Positions 1 to 14,124 of a stretch of DNA of 64,000 nt are shown here, piece by piece. The DNA is from Chlorops oryzae (taxonomy: Eukaryota > Arthropoda > Insecta > Diptera > Chloropidae). The stretch's first letter is position 1, and each line of letters begins with the position of its first letter. Location of the stretch: contig CM035808.1 in assembly GCA_020466095.1 (NCBI GenBank), positions 22,317,296 through 22,381,295 of the forward strand, in the 5' to 3' direction. Made by a program: the position numbers and the translations under genes. The notes under the pieces are model-generated. The model saw nothing but the letters and a program-made list of their open reading frames with translations. It made no database searches and had not been told where the DNA came from.

Positions 1-3000
1 TGCAATCCCAATACCGTACACATATTGCGGACGTGATTTCAAAAAATACATTTCCGACACATAAAATACTTTCCGAATGTGGAGCAGGACTTTCCAATGA
101 GCTCGCATGCACTTTCGCATCGATGATTTTTTCAAAATGCACCAAGGACAATCGCAGAAACTATGCAAATATTATATTTAAAACACATTTTAAGCTGTGC
201 GGTGAACTTTCAATAATCGAAACGCAGAAATTATTCCTCACGTATGCATCGGAATAATGTTTTACTGTTAAAAGTTACGATACTCGGAAGGCTTCAATGC
301 ATCGCACAGCATAGAGAAAGGGCAAAACAACTAATATAAAAATCAATTTTCTTTTATGTATTATTCAAATGGTAATTACGATTACGCTTTTCAATCCCTC
401 TCAGCCGTAAAGTACAGGTTTATTAAGGCGCACATGAACTTTTAATTGAACAGGCAATGCAGAAGCAAGAAATCAGGCTATGCCCAACGATGTCGGTCAG
501 GCAATCTATTGCATTGGTAACTGCAAAATGACTTCAAATGTAATAAGCAATACAGCACAACATAGCACAGCACAACACAACAGGGCTGAGCGCAACTAAA
601 GCACAACGCAGCTTAAGCACGAACGTTGGAAATAGCACAAAATCCTTGGCCTAATTCTCCTAGATTTGCATAGAAAATTGGTAATTACCTCCACCCAAAC
701 GAAAGTGGCAATCGACAGCTGTTTGCAAGATACACGTGCCAATTAAATATTAAATGAAGGCTTATGAAACATGAGAAGAAAAGAAAGCAATAAAAGCAAA
801 TCCGTTTTTTAGTTTCGCTGCGATTTGGGGGGTTTTTTACCTGTTTTATTTTTTCCTTCAATCCTTTTAACGTCATAATCATAATTGTGTGAAGTCGAAG
901 TGAAAAGTCTTTTTTACATCTTTTTATTTTGTCTTTAAAATTGTGAAAAATGTGTACCTTAAGCTCGTAAACGAGAAGTAAATCTACAACGGGAGAAAGC
1001 TTTGAATTTCAACCAAATAGAAGAAGAAACGAAAAAAGCCATTTGGAGTTAAATTGAACGCGGGTTGCATTCATATTTTTTAAGGGTCTTGTATAAGCAT
1101 AGTGATTCGGCCTCCGAAGCCTATTTCAACAAAATTTGCTGTCTAGGTCAATGCAAAATATTTAATTTGCTCCAAGCTTTGGCTCTCTATCTCTTATAGT
1201 CCTTGAATATCCTTGAAAAAGGTGGCTGTTTAGAGACAATTTAAAAAAAATCATATCTTAAACAATTCCCAAGATAGAATCTTCATTCATAAGCCCATAT
1301 ATAGAAAATCGTTCAGAAAATATTACAAAAATATTTATCAAGAAACTTTGCTAAAACCAATACATGCTCCCGTGGAAGGATATTTTTTCATGATCTTTTT
1401 TTGTTGTTCCAGAAGTGGTAAAACTTACGAAAAATATACGAAAATAGAATTTTACGCTAAGAATAAGTATGTCAAGTTTCAATACCCTAAGCCACCTGCA
1501 ACATCCTTAAAAATAACAAATAAAAAAAATGTTGCATACTTCTCAGGTATTCATGTGATTGATATGCATTAATATGATTTTTCCGTATAAGTAGTCATAT
1601 CAGGTAAATTTGTGTAACATACAACAAACAAGAATAAAAAATTTCCTAATCCTGCAGAAAAATCTAAACACAGTCGAAATTTTTCACAATTGCACTGAAA
1701 AATCTACTCCAAATCTAAAGAATATTTCCGACTGCTGCCCCAAAATCGGATAATAAAGCTTTATAAACTTTTCGACAGGTATCATCTAAAATCACTGTAG
1801 AAAGCATTTTTAACTTTCCTGTTAGAAAGGTCCCTGTCCATGAGATATCCTTGAAAAATATTTTTTGGTAATGGTAACGATTAGGGCAACCAGATATATG
1901 CTCTTAAATATGATTTTTTCGTCTTAAAATAAGCAGGGACCCGAAATAATAATTATTGAAATTTCAGATTTTAAAAAAGTTGCCTTTATTTCAAAGAAAA
2001 TTATTTAAAATCTGTGTATAACTTTTACAAATTCAAAAAATTCAATAAGTCTTTTCATAACTTTTTCTTTCGAATTTTTGGTTTTTACGTTTCTTAATAA
2101 CTTTTATTTCTCATGAGAAGTTTTTACGTCTTTGAAAATTTTTATTGTTCAATTTTTAAGTCGCTTCAATTGTAATAAACTAACAAACTTTGTAAAGGAA
2201 TTTTAAAACTTTAATTTGACTCAGTTTCCGATTTCCGATTGATCTGAAACTTTGCACATATGTTTGGTTTGGATGACAATGCATGAATATCCCAACTAGC
2301 AAAATGGGTCGAAAATTAGTAATTTCTTACCTAATTTAGGTCATAATATTTCGTTGAACTAACCTAAATAGGGCATAATTACGTATGTACGACATCGATT
2401 CGTAGTAAATGGGTAATAGAATGGAAGTCGATTGGCGGTAATAATAGGGCATAATAATTCCGTTATCTAATTTGCTGACGAAGTAACCTATTTTTCTTCA
2501 AACATAAAACTTCTAAGGCAACTAGAAAAAAAATTTACCCCTTATAAAAGATTTTGAAAAGAAGTAAAAAAATTTTTTTCAAAAATAAAACTTATTTTTC
2601 AATTAATAAAATTTTTTCTCATTCATAATAGTTATATGGAAATTTAAAAATATAAAAATTTTTTATAATAATTATGAAATATTTTAATTATTTTAGTCAC
2701 AAAATAATTATTATGTTAAGACTTTTTTCGAAAATATTTATAAAAGTCAGCTCCCTGAAAATAAGACATAAAAAAATTCAAATCAGATCAAACACAAAAT
2801 GAAAATTTTCAAACGTCTTCTATTCTAAAATAATAAATTTAAAAAACAACAAAAAAGTGAGCAAGAAGTTTCACAAATAAATACAATTATTCAAGAAAAA
2901 AATTCTTAAAAAAAACAAATATTTACGAAATGTCGAAAGATGGATTTTCGGCTTAAATTGCAATATTGTTTTTTGGAAATCTGTTAGCCATCCTGCCGAA

Positions 3001-5154
3001 TATATTAGGTAGGTATATAAAATAATTGAATCAGACAAAAGCTTATAAGTTATAACAAGCAAAAATTTTTCACAAAAATCCAACAATAAATCTATTCTTA
3101 TGTCGAAATTAAAATTTAAAATTGCTTGAGAAGACAAAAGGGCTTACGGATTTATTTTTATTTTTTTTTTTTTCGAAGCCAATTTGGAAAGCACAAAATA
3201 CCAAGCTCCTTTCTCCAAGATCCTTTCAACGATAGAGCTCTCAAGCTTCATTGCCTCAAAGCGAAAAAAGTTTAAAACTTCTCGTCTTTAAATAAGAAAT
3301 AAAACCAAAAATAAAAATCATTCATAAGAATCAGTTATGAGTTTTGAAATGACCTGCAACACACATTCTCAGCACTCATATTGCAGCACACTTCAGACAC
3401 CTGCACCCGGAACTCCTTCACATGCCAACAACGTTCCGGTTCTCAATTGCACATTCGAATGACCATCCATACTATTGCATATTTTTAATAAAGTCCTTTC
3501 TTCCACGACACTCGGACGACAGTCTGAGCTCTCAATCATATATGCTTCATTCAAATACTTGAAAAGCAATAAAAATTTGCCATTTTAAAGCGAATGACCA
3601 TGATGCAAGCTGTTGTCGAAAAAGCAAAAATTTCAATTTGATACACTGGCAAGAGCTAGCTAGTAGCTACCTGCCATATGTATAGCTGTTTGAATTTTAT
3701 ATTTCTCTCCCGGAAGGAAACGTTTTACGCTCGGAAGGAATGAAGTTTCAAAACTCTTTACATAAGCCATACAATGCTTTTTCCTAAATTTAGGTGGTCA
3801 AACATAAATTTAAAGCTCAACTACTCATGACGTCACTTAACGTATAGTTACGTTCGGTTAACGTAAACTTAAGGGAAAAGGAGCGAGAGTTGAGCTTACG
3901 GAATAACGGGAAATGCTTACGTAAGAAATATACATTTTCCATACAGGACTAAGTCGCCTTAGGTCTAACTAAGTTTTAAATAATTATTGACATGCCTCAA
4001 ATGTTCAACAAATCGAATTTAAGTTGCTATAAATTTGTTGTGTCTAAGTAGCTGATCCATTAAATCGTCTTAACGAAATACAAAATCCTATCTTAAAGCA
4101 AATAGATTAAAGAAATAACGAAGAAATTTTTAAGGCGATTTCGTCGGAGCTTAAATTTCAATCAAATTTTAAAGTCATTTAAACATGAAACTATTTGCTC
4201 GTCAATTACCTTCGGCTAGACGCGCACTTACGATAAAAAAGCGTTGGGCATTGCAATATTTATATACCGTGACCATTTTTTCTACCAGGAATTACATTTC
4301 AGAGGAGTTTTAAAGCCCTTAAAGCACAAGCCCCCATAGGAGCCTGCTTTCGACACCCACACTTTTGTGAAAATAATTAAGGACTTACCTTTGATGAAGA
4401 CGGGAAGGAGATTTCAATTTTGAGTCCTTTGATGTTGCATCCAGGAAGCGTCTATTGGCAACAAAGAAAAACAAAACTATCCTAGACATCGCACAGTGGA
4501 ATTTTTTTTTTTGGAAAATTTTAAACTTTTCTATTGTTTGAGCTCCTTTCAAAGTAAAGAATACCGTGAGGCTTCTTTTTCTTCTTCAATGGCCGAACCC
4601 CGATCGATGTCGAAATTCACACTTTCTGATGTCACAGCACTGAGAATAAGATTTTCTAAAAAAAGAAGAGAAAATAATGAGAGTTTTTGTACCTTCTTTT
4701 ATTTTGTATCCTTATATGAATTTATTTGAATTTATGAAACAACAAGTAAATAAGTTTACATCGGCTAAGCCGATTGCACACATACTATACGTTTTCCTCA
4801 GCCTAAAATAAGTTAAAACCTTAACTTAACAAAAATTCCTGCCGTTTTCGTTGTTCTAGATTGGATATCTAGCTACACCTTATCTGTGCTTCGATTTAGC
4901 TTCACAAACTCGAAATTATATTTAAGTACAAAATTTTTGCGAATGGTGGGCATGGTCAAATTTTAACCATAAGTGACGACTTTATTTGGCGGCAAAATAC
5001 ACAATCAGAAGAAGCAAAAAAAAAAAATCATTTTTGTATACAGATGCGAGAATAAGAGAAAGAGTGTTTTTTTCTAATGTGTAGGATGATGACCATAGTT
5101 ATAGCGATGTCGCAGTTTTTTTTTCAGCGAAAGCTTAAGTCTACATAGTAGCCA
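1..5154. other. Intergenic, no gene seen
   Basis: AT-rich DNA with short stop-bounded frames only. T-rich and A-rich runs dominate 1.9-3.2 kb. A C-rich patch at 3.35-3.45 kb and weak inverted motifs (AACCTAAATAGGGCATAATT near 2.36 kb) are the only texture. Nothing is annotatable as coding or RNA. Confidence 0.5.
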
Positions 5155-5540
5155 TACACACACCAAATTTCAATAAGCTGGGATGTATAGTAAAAAAGTT
5201 ATCCAGGAAACTCTTTAAAAATCGTTATTTTTGAAACTTCTGAACTACTTTCCACGACCCAAGAAGGGACTACGAAAATTTGTATGCAGTTTTTCGGACA
5301 TTTACCTGGTTTAAATTCATGCCAAATTTCAATATCATATCTTTCATAGCTTAGGAGTAAATTACGAAAAACTAAAGTGTGACCGACAGACAGACAGACA
5401 GACAGACATGGCTAGATCGATTCCTCTTGTCACCCTGATCAAGAATATATATATATGGCTATATCTATCGCGACTCCTTTGGTATGTTACATACTCCATG
5501 CCAAACTTAATATACCCTTTCCTTCGGAAAAGGTATAAAA
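5155..5540. mobile_element. mini-me / DINE-1-like Helitron-family repeat
   Basis: An RGAC tetranucleotide run (GACCGACAGACAGACAGACA, about 5381-5408) is followed by a short conserved-looking core (ATGGCTAGATCGATTCCTC) and a TA run (about 5445-5456). The tail is TTAATATACCCTTTCC...GGTATAAAAAT. A GTCY/RGAC run plus a TA run around a core is the described layout of dipteran mini-me elements. The left limit is uncertain. Confidence 0.6.
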
Positions 5541-8118
5541 ATTGAATATGACTTGTACTTAATTTGTTTTGTAATAAATTTTTTTTAGGAACATTCATAA
5601 TTTTTGGTTTGTGTTTCAAAATGGCTAACAGGGATAATTTAATTTTAAATTTAGTAGCTGCCAAAAAATAATAAAAATGTGGTTTTTTTGAAGGTACTGG
5701 CCTATTCGCACGATTTTTAATTATGTCTTCCTTCCGACGAATTCCACTTAAGCCGATTTAACAATGTTTTTTTATGGGTTCCCGCCTTATTAGCCAATAT
5801 TTATGAGCTTATAAAAGGAAATAGAAGGTTTAACCAGTTTTAGCCAAAATTAATTTATTTCTTGATGACCTTTCGAGAACAGGAAGCACCAATTTTAATA
5901 TCACAGGACGACTACCAATCATTAGCCCCATTCTAAATGGATTCTCTATCTGTTAATTTTTCCCCCTGAAATTTTACTCCGCGAAAAAAGGAGGTTTCAG
6001 AGCGTAAATAAAAGAAAAAATGTGATGACCTTTTCTTAAAAATTTTCTATAGTTCATTCCATTATATTCACTTTTCCTGTGTTCTTAGAAAGGCAGAATT
6101 TTTTTCGACTCCGCACGGAAAAACTCCCGGGGGATTATTTACCATCGGTCTGCATGTTATTTGTTCACAAATTTTAAGAAGCCATCCCACTGTGTGTCGG
6201 TAAGGTTATTTAACAAAATTCATAAGTCGACCTTAATCTTTCAAATCTTTCAATATTAAACAAGAAGAATGCTTTTGTTGGAATTAGATCAAAGGTTTTG
6301 TTTAAATAGATGCTTAAACACTCTTGAAAGCCCCTGAATGGTTGGTAAATAAACTTTTTATTTATCTACGATCATATGGCAGGAAGAATTTCGTGGAAAT
6401 AGAGTTTTATTTTTTAAATCACAAGAACAAAGAATAATTTTTCAACATTCATTAAAAGATATAGGAGGTACCTTTACTAATTTTGAAGAGAAATTTTAAA
6501 AAATAAAAATAAAATTCAACATTAACAAAGGAGATGGATATATTGATAAAACCAACAAGAAGGGAATGCCTTAGATCATCTGGTGATGAAACCATCCATT
6601 GACTTCTAAGGTCCTGCTTAGATGGCTGATTGCATATCAGCATATCATGATATTTCGCTGAAAATGAATAATTTCAATAGCAAAGAATCGTCGTTGGAAA
6701 ACGAAGAAACGAAATTAAAAAAAGCAATTTCGTTTTCGAATTTCATCTTTGCTTTACGTTTTTGTAATTAAAAATTTCCAGTTTCTGCACAACGCGAATC
6801 GAAGTTGACGTCGCAAAAGAGGCAAAGCGAAAGCAAACGGAAATCTACATCGTTTTATGATTAGGGCACTGCAAGAAGATTTGACAGCTATCCATATCGT
6901 GTACATTAGTACTGCCATGGGCATGGCTTCGGGCAACTACACTCGCCTTTAATATGGATAATTTATTTCCTTTGTAATCCGGTCGCAGGTTTGCTGCTCT
7001 TTTGCCATTTTCTCTTCGCTTTTTTCCCCTGTTTTTCTTTTTTCCCATTTTGCCCCTTTTTTTTTTTTTTTGTTAGTTGTTTGCTTAAAGCTTTTCCAAG
7101 TGCCTTTCATGATGATCTTATTGGAACAGTTTTTCAGCAATAATTTCCTGTCTTGGCTGCTGTAGCTACTTGAAATTTGTTTACTCGGCTGGCAAGATAA
7201 ATGGACACGGCTGGCATTTCACGTCCGGATTGAGTTGGAATACTCACTCCGTTAGGGGCGCATAATGAAGCGTATTATGAGCGCTGATACTCAGACAAGC
7301 TGTGAAGCATGGAGCGAATGCACAACTTTAATAAATTAAAAACATTTTCTTTTGAAATTCATTCAAGTTTTTCACTTCGAGAGTTTAATTAATATTTTGC
7401 ATTTTCCAAAGAAATATAAGATTATTGCTTTATACAGAATTTTTTTTTAATATTATTTTTTTTTTTATTATTTAATTTTCAATTACTGACGATTTTGCGG
7501 GAATTCGATGAGAAAACAACATTTGCATAATCGGGATTCATTCGAAGGGAAGTGAGCTGAAGGGTTTCAATTTGCCCAAATGCATTGCAAACTACTTAAA
7601 AAGAATGATGCCGCCTTGGAGCATAAATTCTCAAAATTCGAAAAAAACAAACACGAGTAGCGACGTAACGAAACATGTCCGCCCTAGGCGGATGTGCAAA
7701 GCGGTTAAGCTAGAATAATTTTTCAAAATAATCTGAAATATGTTTAGCTCTGCAATCATCACTATAAAAATTGATCTCAAATTTTTTTAACCTTCTTCAA
7801 ATTTCCTTAAAGATTCCATCTCTTTAGCCATCGGAAAAAAGGTATGTTTTTTTTAACATGGACTATCTCAATTGGGATGTAGCTACTTTTTTATTTTCAA
7901 AAGGAATGGAAAAAATTGTTATGTCTCTATTTCTCCCTATTGGTTTCTGTACAGTCTTTTTTCGTAGCTTTAAAATATCTATCATCGTCTTCTTTTACAT
8001 TATCTTGATTGTTGTTTGCCCAGTGAAATATGCTATCAAAATTTATGAATGCCTTTTTTCCAAGAAGTAAATGAAGAGTGTTTAAAGTAGGGCATCCCAA
8101 AACTTCTGAATTTTAACT
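5541..8118. other. Intergenic, no gene seen
   Basis: Homopolymer-rich sequence. The minus-strand Lys-rich frames at 6.85-7.14 kb come from T-runs. I see no domain, RNA gene or clear mobile element. Confidence 0.45.
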
Positions 8119-8513
8119 AAGCTCCCCAGTTGCAAATTTTATGCTCTCCGGATTGATCACTTGAACATTCCTAGGCGAGGGGATATCATAGACTTTTCCA
8201 ATCACTTTAACACATCTACTTTGTTCGAGCATGGCCGCTTTGGGTAGGCCTTCCCTAAGCCTCTCATGAGCAGGCAGAAAGTAAGGTGTTCAAAAATGAT
8301 TTGGTTTTGCGTTTTGCTTTTGCTTTTACATTTTAATTCAATCCTGAAAATATGCTACTTTTTGATAATAAAAAAAACCTATTTTTTGAACACATCACCC
8401 TTTCCCTGCTCAATGACTGCCAAGAGAATTAATTCTTATTGACAGTGCCTGGTATACTTCAAGTGATGCATCGCTTAGTAGAGTAATTCCCCTTATTTGC
8501 AACTGGGGATCCT
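8119..8513. mobile_element. Foldback element with three nested arm pairs, about 395 bp
   Basis: Outer arms are AGCTCCCCAGTTGCAAAT and its inverse at 8496-8513. Middle arms are ATCACTTGAACAT (about 8157) against CTTCAAGTGAT (about 8458). Inner arms are AGCAGGCAGAAAGTAAGGTG (8270) and its near-inverse at 8391-8410. The order and symmetry fit a decayed inverted-repeat transposon without coding capacity. Confidence 0.7.
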
Positions 8514-10365
8514 TGCTGTTGAGCGAATTTTTCGAAGAGTAAATTGAGTTTGACTTATAAACGGACAAATTCCAAGAAAAAACTACGAAAAAAGTCCTTA
8601 AGTTGATATCTTGTCCTTCTCAGAGCCTCATCAAAGATAAAATAATTGCTGGGTCAATTTTCCTAAATCCAAGAATTAACTTTTGTCTGTCAACAAATCC
8701 TTTAAGCTCTTGACTCTCATTTTATTTTTTCCTTTTTTTTATACGATTAAAGGGTATTTCAAACGCTTCAGAACTCGATTCCAATTGCAATTAAAATTGA
8801 TTATGAAAAATAAATATGCTCTTGTTCAACATTAAGGAACAACATGAATGGAAAAAATTTTCATTCTGGGTTGAGTTAAACACGAGCCTCTTCCTTACGA
8901 CCAATTGCGCTTTTATGAACTCAATTTGATATGGGTTGGAGCTTATGCAACAATAAAATCCATTTCTATTGAAATTTCACTTCAACTTTTTAATTAAATC
9001 TTGCAATACTAAGAGAACACGAAACAAATCAAACTCATCCGTACGAGGTGCGTAATAATTTGCTGGTTTCAATTTCTTTCGATTAATTTGCATTGAATTC
9101 ATTTTAACAAATTTCCGAGATTTTCTATTGTTAAATATTTCAGCTAATCGAAAGTGCCCAAGGAAAACTATTTTATAACAACGGCTTCATTGCAAAGTTA
9201 GTTAGATAAGTTGAATCCTTAGCATTAGTTATGAAAGCGAGGGCGTTGCACAGGTTTCTGTTACCCACACACATTACAAATTCCTCATAACTTTTAACGT
9301 AAATTTCTGACAGAAATGATTCAAATTCTCAAGAGCTCGATACATTTAAGGAATTTAATTAATTAACATGAAATATTTGGGTTTTCCCATGAGGCCATGG
9401 AATTTAAATGGAATTTTCACCTGCTTTGGAAGATTATTCAAATACATTTGTGAATACTAAAAAAAAAATGGAAATTAATTTATAAGAACACTCAAGATTA
9501 ATTCATTCCAATGGACGAGAAGCATAGTCAAGTGGCATAATCGATAAAATAAGACAACTATGAAGATCCTTTCAAACTTGTTATTTATCAGCTCACTGTT
9601 TCTCTCTAAAATGGCAAACAAATACCAAACAATAAATGAAGTTCATGAAAATCAAATCTTGCAATACTTTTTCGAAGTGGTTTATCCGCATTGATTATAA
9701 TTTGAATAATTCCGAATTTAAATCATTATCCTCAATAGATCGATGAAGTAGAAGCAGAAATTAAAAACGATTCTTGGAAAGAATTTCTTCTCAAGAATTC
9801 ACAAAATGAAACGCCGCACAACAATGTCACTTTGTTAAGTAAGAGTCTGACATTCAGCGCAGTACTTCATCACTCATTCGACGACTACTCAGACGGACTA
9901 GAAATGAAAGTACTTAAATAGATTCTGTAGCATCAGCGAAAATTCTGTTGATACGCTTGAGCAGCTGGAACACTTCAGACGGCTTGCAGCGCATAAGGAC
10001 ATCATCGGAGGGCTGCAAAATTGTTTGCACTAACGACAGTTGAAGTGGCAAAGTGCAACGCTGAAGTTCTTAGTAAACTGAATGTGTTTATCCTGTTCCA
10101 ACTGCGAACGTTCAACACAAACTTATGGGCTAAGCACGAATCCATCAACACATCACATCAACATCACAAGTCGATGGAACGAACCAACGAAAGACCGAAC
10201 GAACAAGCGAAGCGTAAGCAACATGTCTTGAGATAAATTGAATCGCAACCAGTAAAAATGATTTTGCGGCGAAGGCAAAAGGATTTGCGCCATTTTCAAT
10301 ATCAACTTAAGCTTTACGGTTTATGAACTTTTAAAATACTGGAAATGAAAACACAGCTGAGTGTA

Positions 10366-10369
10366 TATC

Positions 10370-10408
<39 letters not shown>

Positions 10409-10416
10409 GTATATGC
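10366..10416. repeat. TATATG tandem repeat
   Basis: About seven units of TATATG/TATGTA run in a row with a final TATGTATATG. Confidence 0.85.
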
Positions 10417-10794
10417 GTGATTTTTAAAACTAGCTATTAAGTCCCTTTTGGCAAAATTTGCTTACTTCATGTCATCAAATTTAATAGCACTCAAAGCACA
10501 TCTGCACGCTCAGTTAATTAAATTGCCTCAGGCTATAAAATACATCCATTTTGTTATAGGCCCAGTCCATGTTGTTTTGCGTGCCCAAGGGTTTTACGAT
10601 TTTTAGCCTCAATTAAATCCATATTTTTAACCTCTATGCATGGGCTAAATTTCATTTGGATTCACTTACAGGCATGTAAACGAGGAAAACAAGTGCACAT
10701 TTTACTCAAATAATTGCATTATGCATGGCTTTTTTAATGGTGGCAGTCTCAAAACAAAAACAAAGAGAATCCATTTTCAACCTCACTTCAACTG

Positions 10795-10796
<2 letters not shown>

Positions 10797-10826
<30 letters not shown>
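10797..10826. repeat. (AC)n microsatellite
   Basis: About 15 AC units in a row. Confidence 0.9.
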
Positions 10827-10828
<2 letters not shown>

Positions 10829-11123
10829 AGCAATGCATTGCGAAGCTTGTTGGCTTTTCCATGCAGTGCAAGGCAATTCATTAGATTAGAATAAATGAAT
10901 TTTATGAATTTTATTACTCCGGGCTAGAGCAACTGGCCACATTATCCGCAAAATGCGATTTCGGCAGCAATTAATTAGTTTTTCAACGCTTTTGGAATGC
11001 AATTTTGAATATAGATTCTCAAAATTGATTCGCCCTTCAAAGGATTTGAATTTCATTAACGGGCATTTACACATTTGATAAATTACAATACATCAAAAAA
11101 AATTGATGTCAAAATTTAAAATC

Positions 11124-11234
11124 TTAAGTCTGTTCTCGTACTGCACGAAACTGCCCAAAACTACCCAATTTTTTTAAAACTGTATGAAAATTGGGCTAAA
11201 TTAGGCAGTTTCGTCCAGTACGCGAACATACCTA
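11124..11234. repeat. Short inverted-repeat element, copy 1 (pair with 31.6 kb)
   Basis: Arms TTAAGTCTGTTCTCGTAC-TGCACGAAA and their inverse lie around a centre containing TTTTAAAACTGTATG. The same unit, including flanking TCAAAATTTAAAATCTTA, occurs in the opposite orientation at 31612-31740, so this is a dispersed family. Confidence 0.75.
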
Positions 11235-11624
11235 TTATTTCAAAAATACTTATTAAAAAACTAAAAATAAATTAATAATATTAAAAATATTATTTAAAAG
11301 ATTTTGATGTCAAAAACTCTAACGTTTGCACTTGTTGACGATTGTTTTGAAAAATATTTTCAACAAATCGTCAATTCTGTAAATACCCCTTTATAGTTTA
11401 AAAAAAGTTCAAAAATGTCAACCGAATTTTATACCAAGGTGAGGAAAAACATTCAATTTTTTTTAAGACTGAGCATAAAGAAAAATGTACTCTGCCTGAT
11501 TCCGGCAGAACTCATAACCAATAGATAAGAATCTTATCATAAGATCCATGGAAATCATCTTCTCAATCTCTCTCTATTTCACTAAGTCTCTCTGTTGCTC
11601 TCATTCTATCATTTTCTCACTCCC

Positions 11625-11774
11625 TTAGGGCCATTTTCTCATCCTACTTTTAAGCTCTATCTGACAGTTAACATAAATTTCATTTTCTTTGACTTATTAA
11701 TCAAATGTGTATGAAATTATCATCAGGATAATTTAACTTACAGTTAAAAAAAAAAGATGAGAAAACGGCCCTTA
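11625..11774. mobile_element. MITE, 150 bp
   Basis: TTAGGGCCATTTTCTCATC at the left is matched inverted by GATGAGAAAACGGCCCTTA at the right. It has no coding content and an AT-rich centre. The superfamily is not settled because the flanking duplication is not clear. Confidence 0.75.
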
Positions 11775-11838
11775 GTTTATTAATATAAGTACTATAATAT
11801 ATAGAATAATAAATCTCTTAATCTCCCACAAACCCACA

Positions 11839-12055
11839 CAGTGCCGTAGCAATTCCGTTTTGCGTGGAGGTGCAAAATTAGTTTTTTAATTTTAAAGTCT
11901 ATTTTAATTAAAACCACATTACATACACGCTTTCAATGCACGTTTTTTCGATTGTCATTTATTTATTCTCCTTTTATAATTTTTTTCATGGGCAAAAACA
12001 AAAATGCGTGGGGGGGACAAAGCCCCCTCTTTCCCCTATGGTTGCTACGGCACTG
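11839..12055. mobile_element. hAT-like MITE, 217 bp
   Basis: Ends are CAGTGCCGTAGCAA and TTGCTACGGCACTG, flanked by a perfect 8-bp duplication AACCCACA at 11831-11838 and 12056-12063. The interior is AT-rich with a G-run near 12010 and carries no transposase. Confidence 0.92.
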
Positions 12056-12063
12056 AACCCACA

Positions 12064-14116
12064 TTCGCCCTGTCTGTTTTTCTCTCTCTCTCCAGTCCTG
12101 ATCGGACGCGACCGTTTCTTAAAAAAGAGACCCTCTCGTTGCTCCTTTCAGTAGGAACTCTTTTAAAGAATTGAGCAGCAGCAAACATATGTAGGTGGAA
12201 CTTTTAATTGAATCAAATGTGATTAAAGCATTTTAACTTAAAAGCATTCTGTAGCAAAAAGGGAAAAATTCCAACGTACACATTCCAGTGTAGCTCAATT
12301 CAGTAATTGTTTCTACATTTTTTGATGATTAATTTAATTTCTGTTTGCCGGAAGAGGGGTAGCTATGCGAACTTCCTTTCAAATAATTTACGGAGAGTTT
12401 AATTGCGAAATATTTAAATTGTGGAATGCATGGTGTTTAACGAGCTTTAAATTAGCGATATTTGCTGAAATTCAAAACGAAAATAATTTCAATTCTGTCC
12501 TTGTTTATTTCACACTTACATAACTATCTATGTACTTATTTGAGAGCAAATCTGAAGAATATTTTCATTCAGATTTTCATATTATTTTTCCATAATATTC
12601 CTTATACGAACAGAAAATATTTACGTTAGAAACGATGGAGTTGGAAAAACGACTTGGCTATTTGGCTTTCCATAAATCGAGCACAATATGCCCATGTTGT
12701 TCTTATGGTTTTGGGCAACGAGTGACTATGTGCAGTCACTGTGTGGAAAGTTCTTCGAGTTTCGAGTTATGCCGAGAGGCATACACAGGACGAGACGCTT
12801 TGAATAAGTTGCAATTTCTTTTTAAGCTTAATTTCCATGCATTTTGCCCGCATGCATGCTTGCGGGGGGCTAAATTGAGAGAAACAGTAAGTCACTGCAT
12901 ACATATAATGTATATAACTGCATGGATACTGACATGATGCCATAAAGGAATTAAACATTGGAAAATTGAGAATTTTCGAAAATTTCTAGCTTGAAAACTT
13001 TCGATGGGCAGCACTATCGCTTGTGGGCAACTCTAGCATACTCACATTTTGCTGCCTTGATCTCCCGACAACGTGTGCTTTTTTGCATAAAAAACATTGC
13101 CTTGGTGGCAAAATGTGCAGATTTTGTGCAAATTATTATAAATTGCATTTTCAGCTAAAAGAAATGTGCTTTCGTTAGTCCCGTTTGTCCTGCTTAGCAG
13201 TAGCTTAGCATAGCACAGCACAGCATATTGGAACTGAGCGCACTGAGCACATAACAACCTGCAATATGCAGCAAATGTTATATGAACGTGCGTGCCTGTC
13301 GAAATGCCAGCATTCCTCCCGTCCTATCGCACCGCACCAAACCCAACCGAACCGAACTCCTTTTCTGATGAAAGTTCTAACAACTTGGGGCAATTAGTGT
13401 CGCTGATGTGGTGGTGAATAGTTCAGCCAACTTTCAAAGTCCTCACGAGCATCGAATTGTTAAGGAAAAGAAAAAAGTCTTCCCTGCTCATTTAAGCATG
13501 AACAAAAGTTACAGCGACTACAAATACCCACTTCTACTGCTATAACTCTTACTGGAGGTATGTATGTAGGGACGTGTGTCAAGCCTGCAGTTTTGCTTAA
13601 ATTATTTAATTTACCAAAGTGTTTAGTCTCGAGCGTCAAATTATACAATTCCGTTGAAGCATAACGGCAACGAGTTTCGTTGGGCAACTTCAGTCGTCGC
13701 TGAGCTGTAGTGATTGTGACTAGACAAAACTATGCCTAGATGATTAAATATGTATGTATGTATGTACGTCTGTACGCAGTAGTTTGTCCATATTGAATGA
13801 GTCCTTCAGACAGAAGCAATCAAAGCGAATATGGTCGTGCTTATTGCTTGGCGTGCAGTTGTCGTATTTGCATTTAGTTAAGTTTCGATCTCAGGGGAGC
13901 TTTTCAGTCTGATTTCAACTTGCGTTGGCAAGTGGACGGAAAAGTTGGATTTATTTGAAATTCATTTGAGACCTGTAGACATGAAGAGGAAATGTTAAAT
14001 GAAAAAAAAAAAACAATAAAAAAAATTTTTTTATGATTCAGTTTTTAAAACGCTGAGCTTTTATTTCATATCACTCTTCTTGTTCTGTACTTATGTGTAT
14101 TTCCGTTTATAAACAT
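12064..14116. other. Intergenic, no gene seen
   Basis: Higher GC at 12.6-13.7 kb gives several overlapping 60-100-codon frames on both strands. None has a domain, consistent start context or splice support. Confidence 0.4.
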
Positions 14117-14124
14117 ATGTACAT

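Larger units (their letters stand above)
8514..11123. other. Intergenic, two microsatellites, otherwise unremarkable
   Basis: It contains the TATATG and AC runs. A slightly GC-richer patch at 9.85-10.3 kb has no credible coding frame: the 71-codon frame there starts with TTG and has no recognisable content. Confidence 0.45.

Noticed and set aside
12635..12937. 100-codon frame with several Cys (CPCC, CSHC)
   Set aside because: The Cys spacing fits no zinc-binding family I know, and overlapping frames on the other strand are equally long. No gene structure around it.
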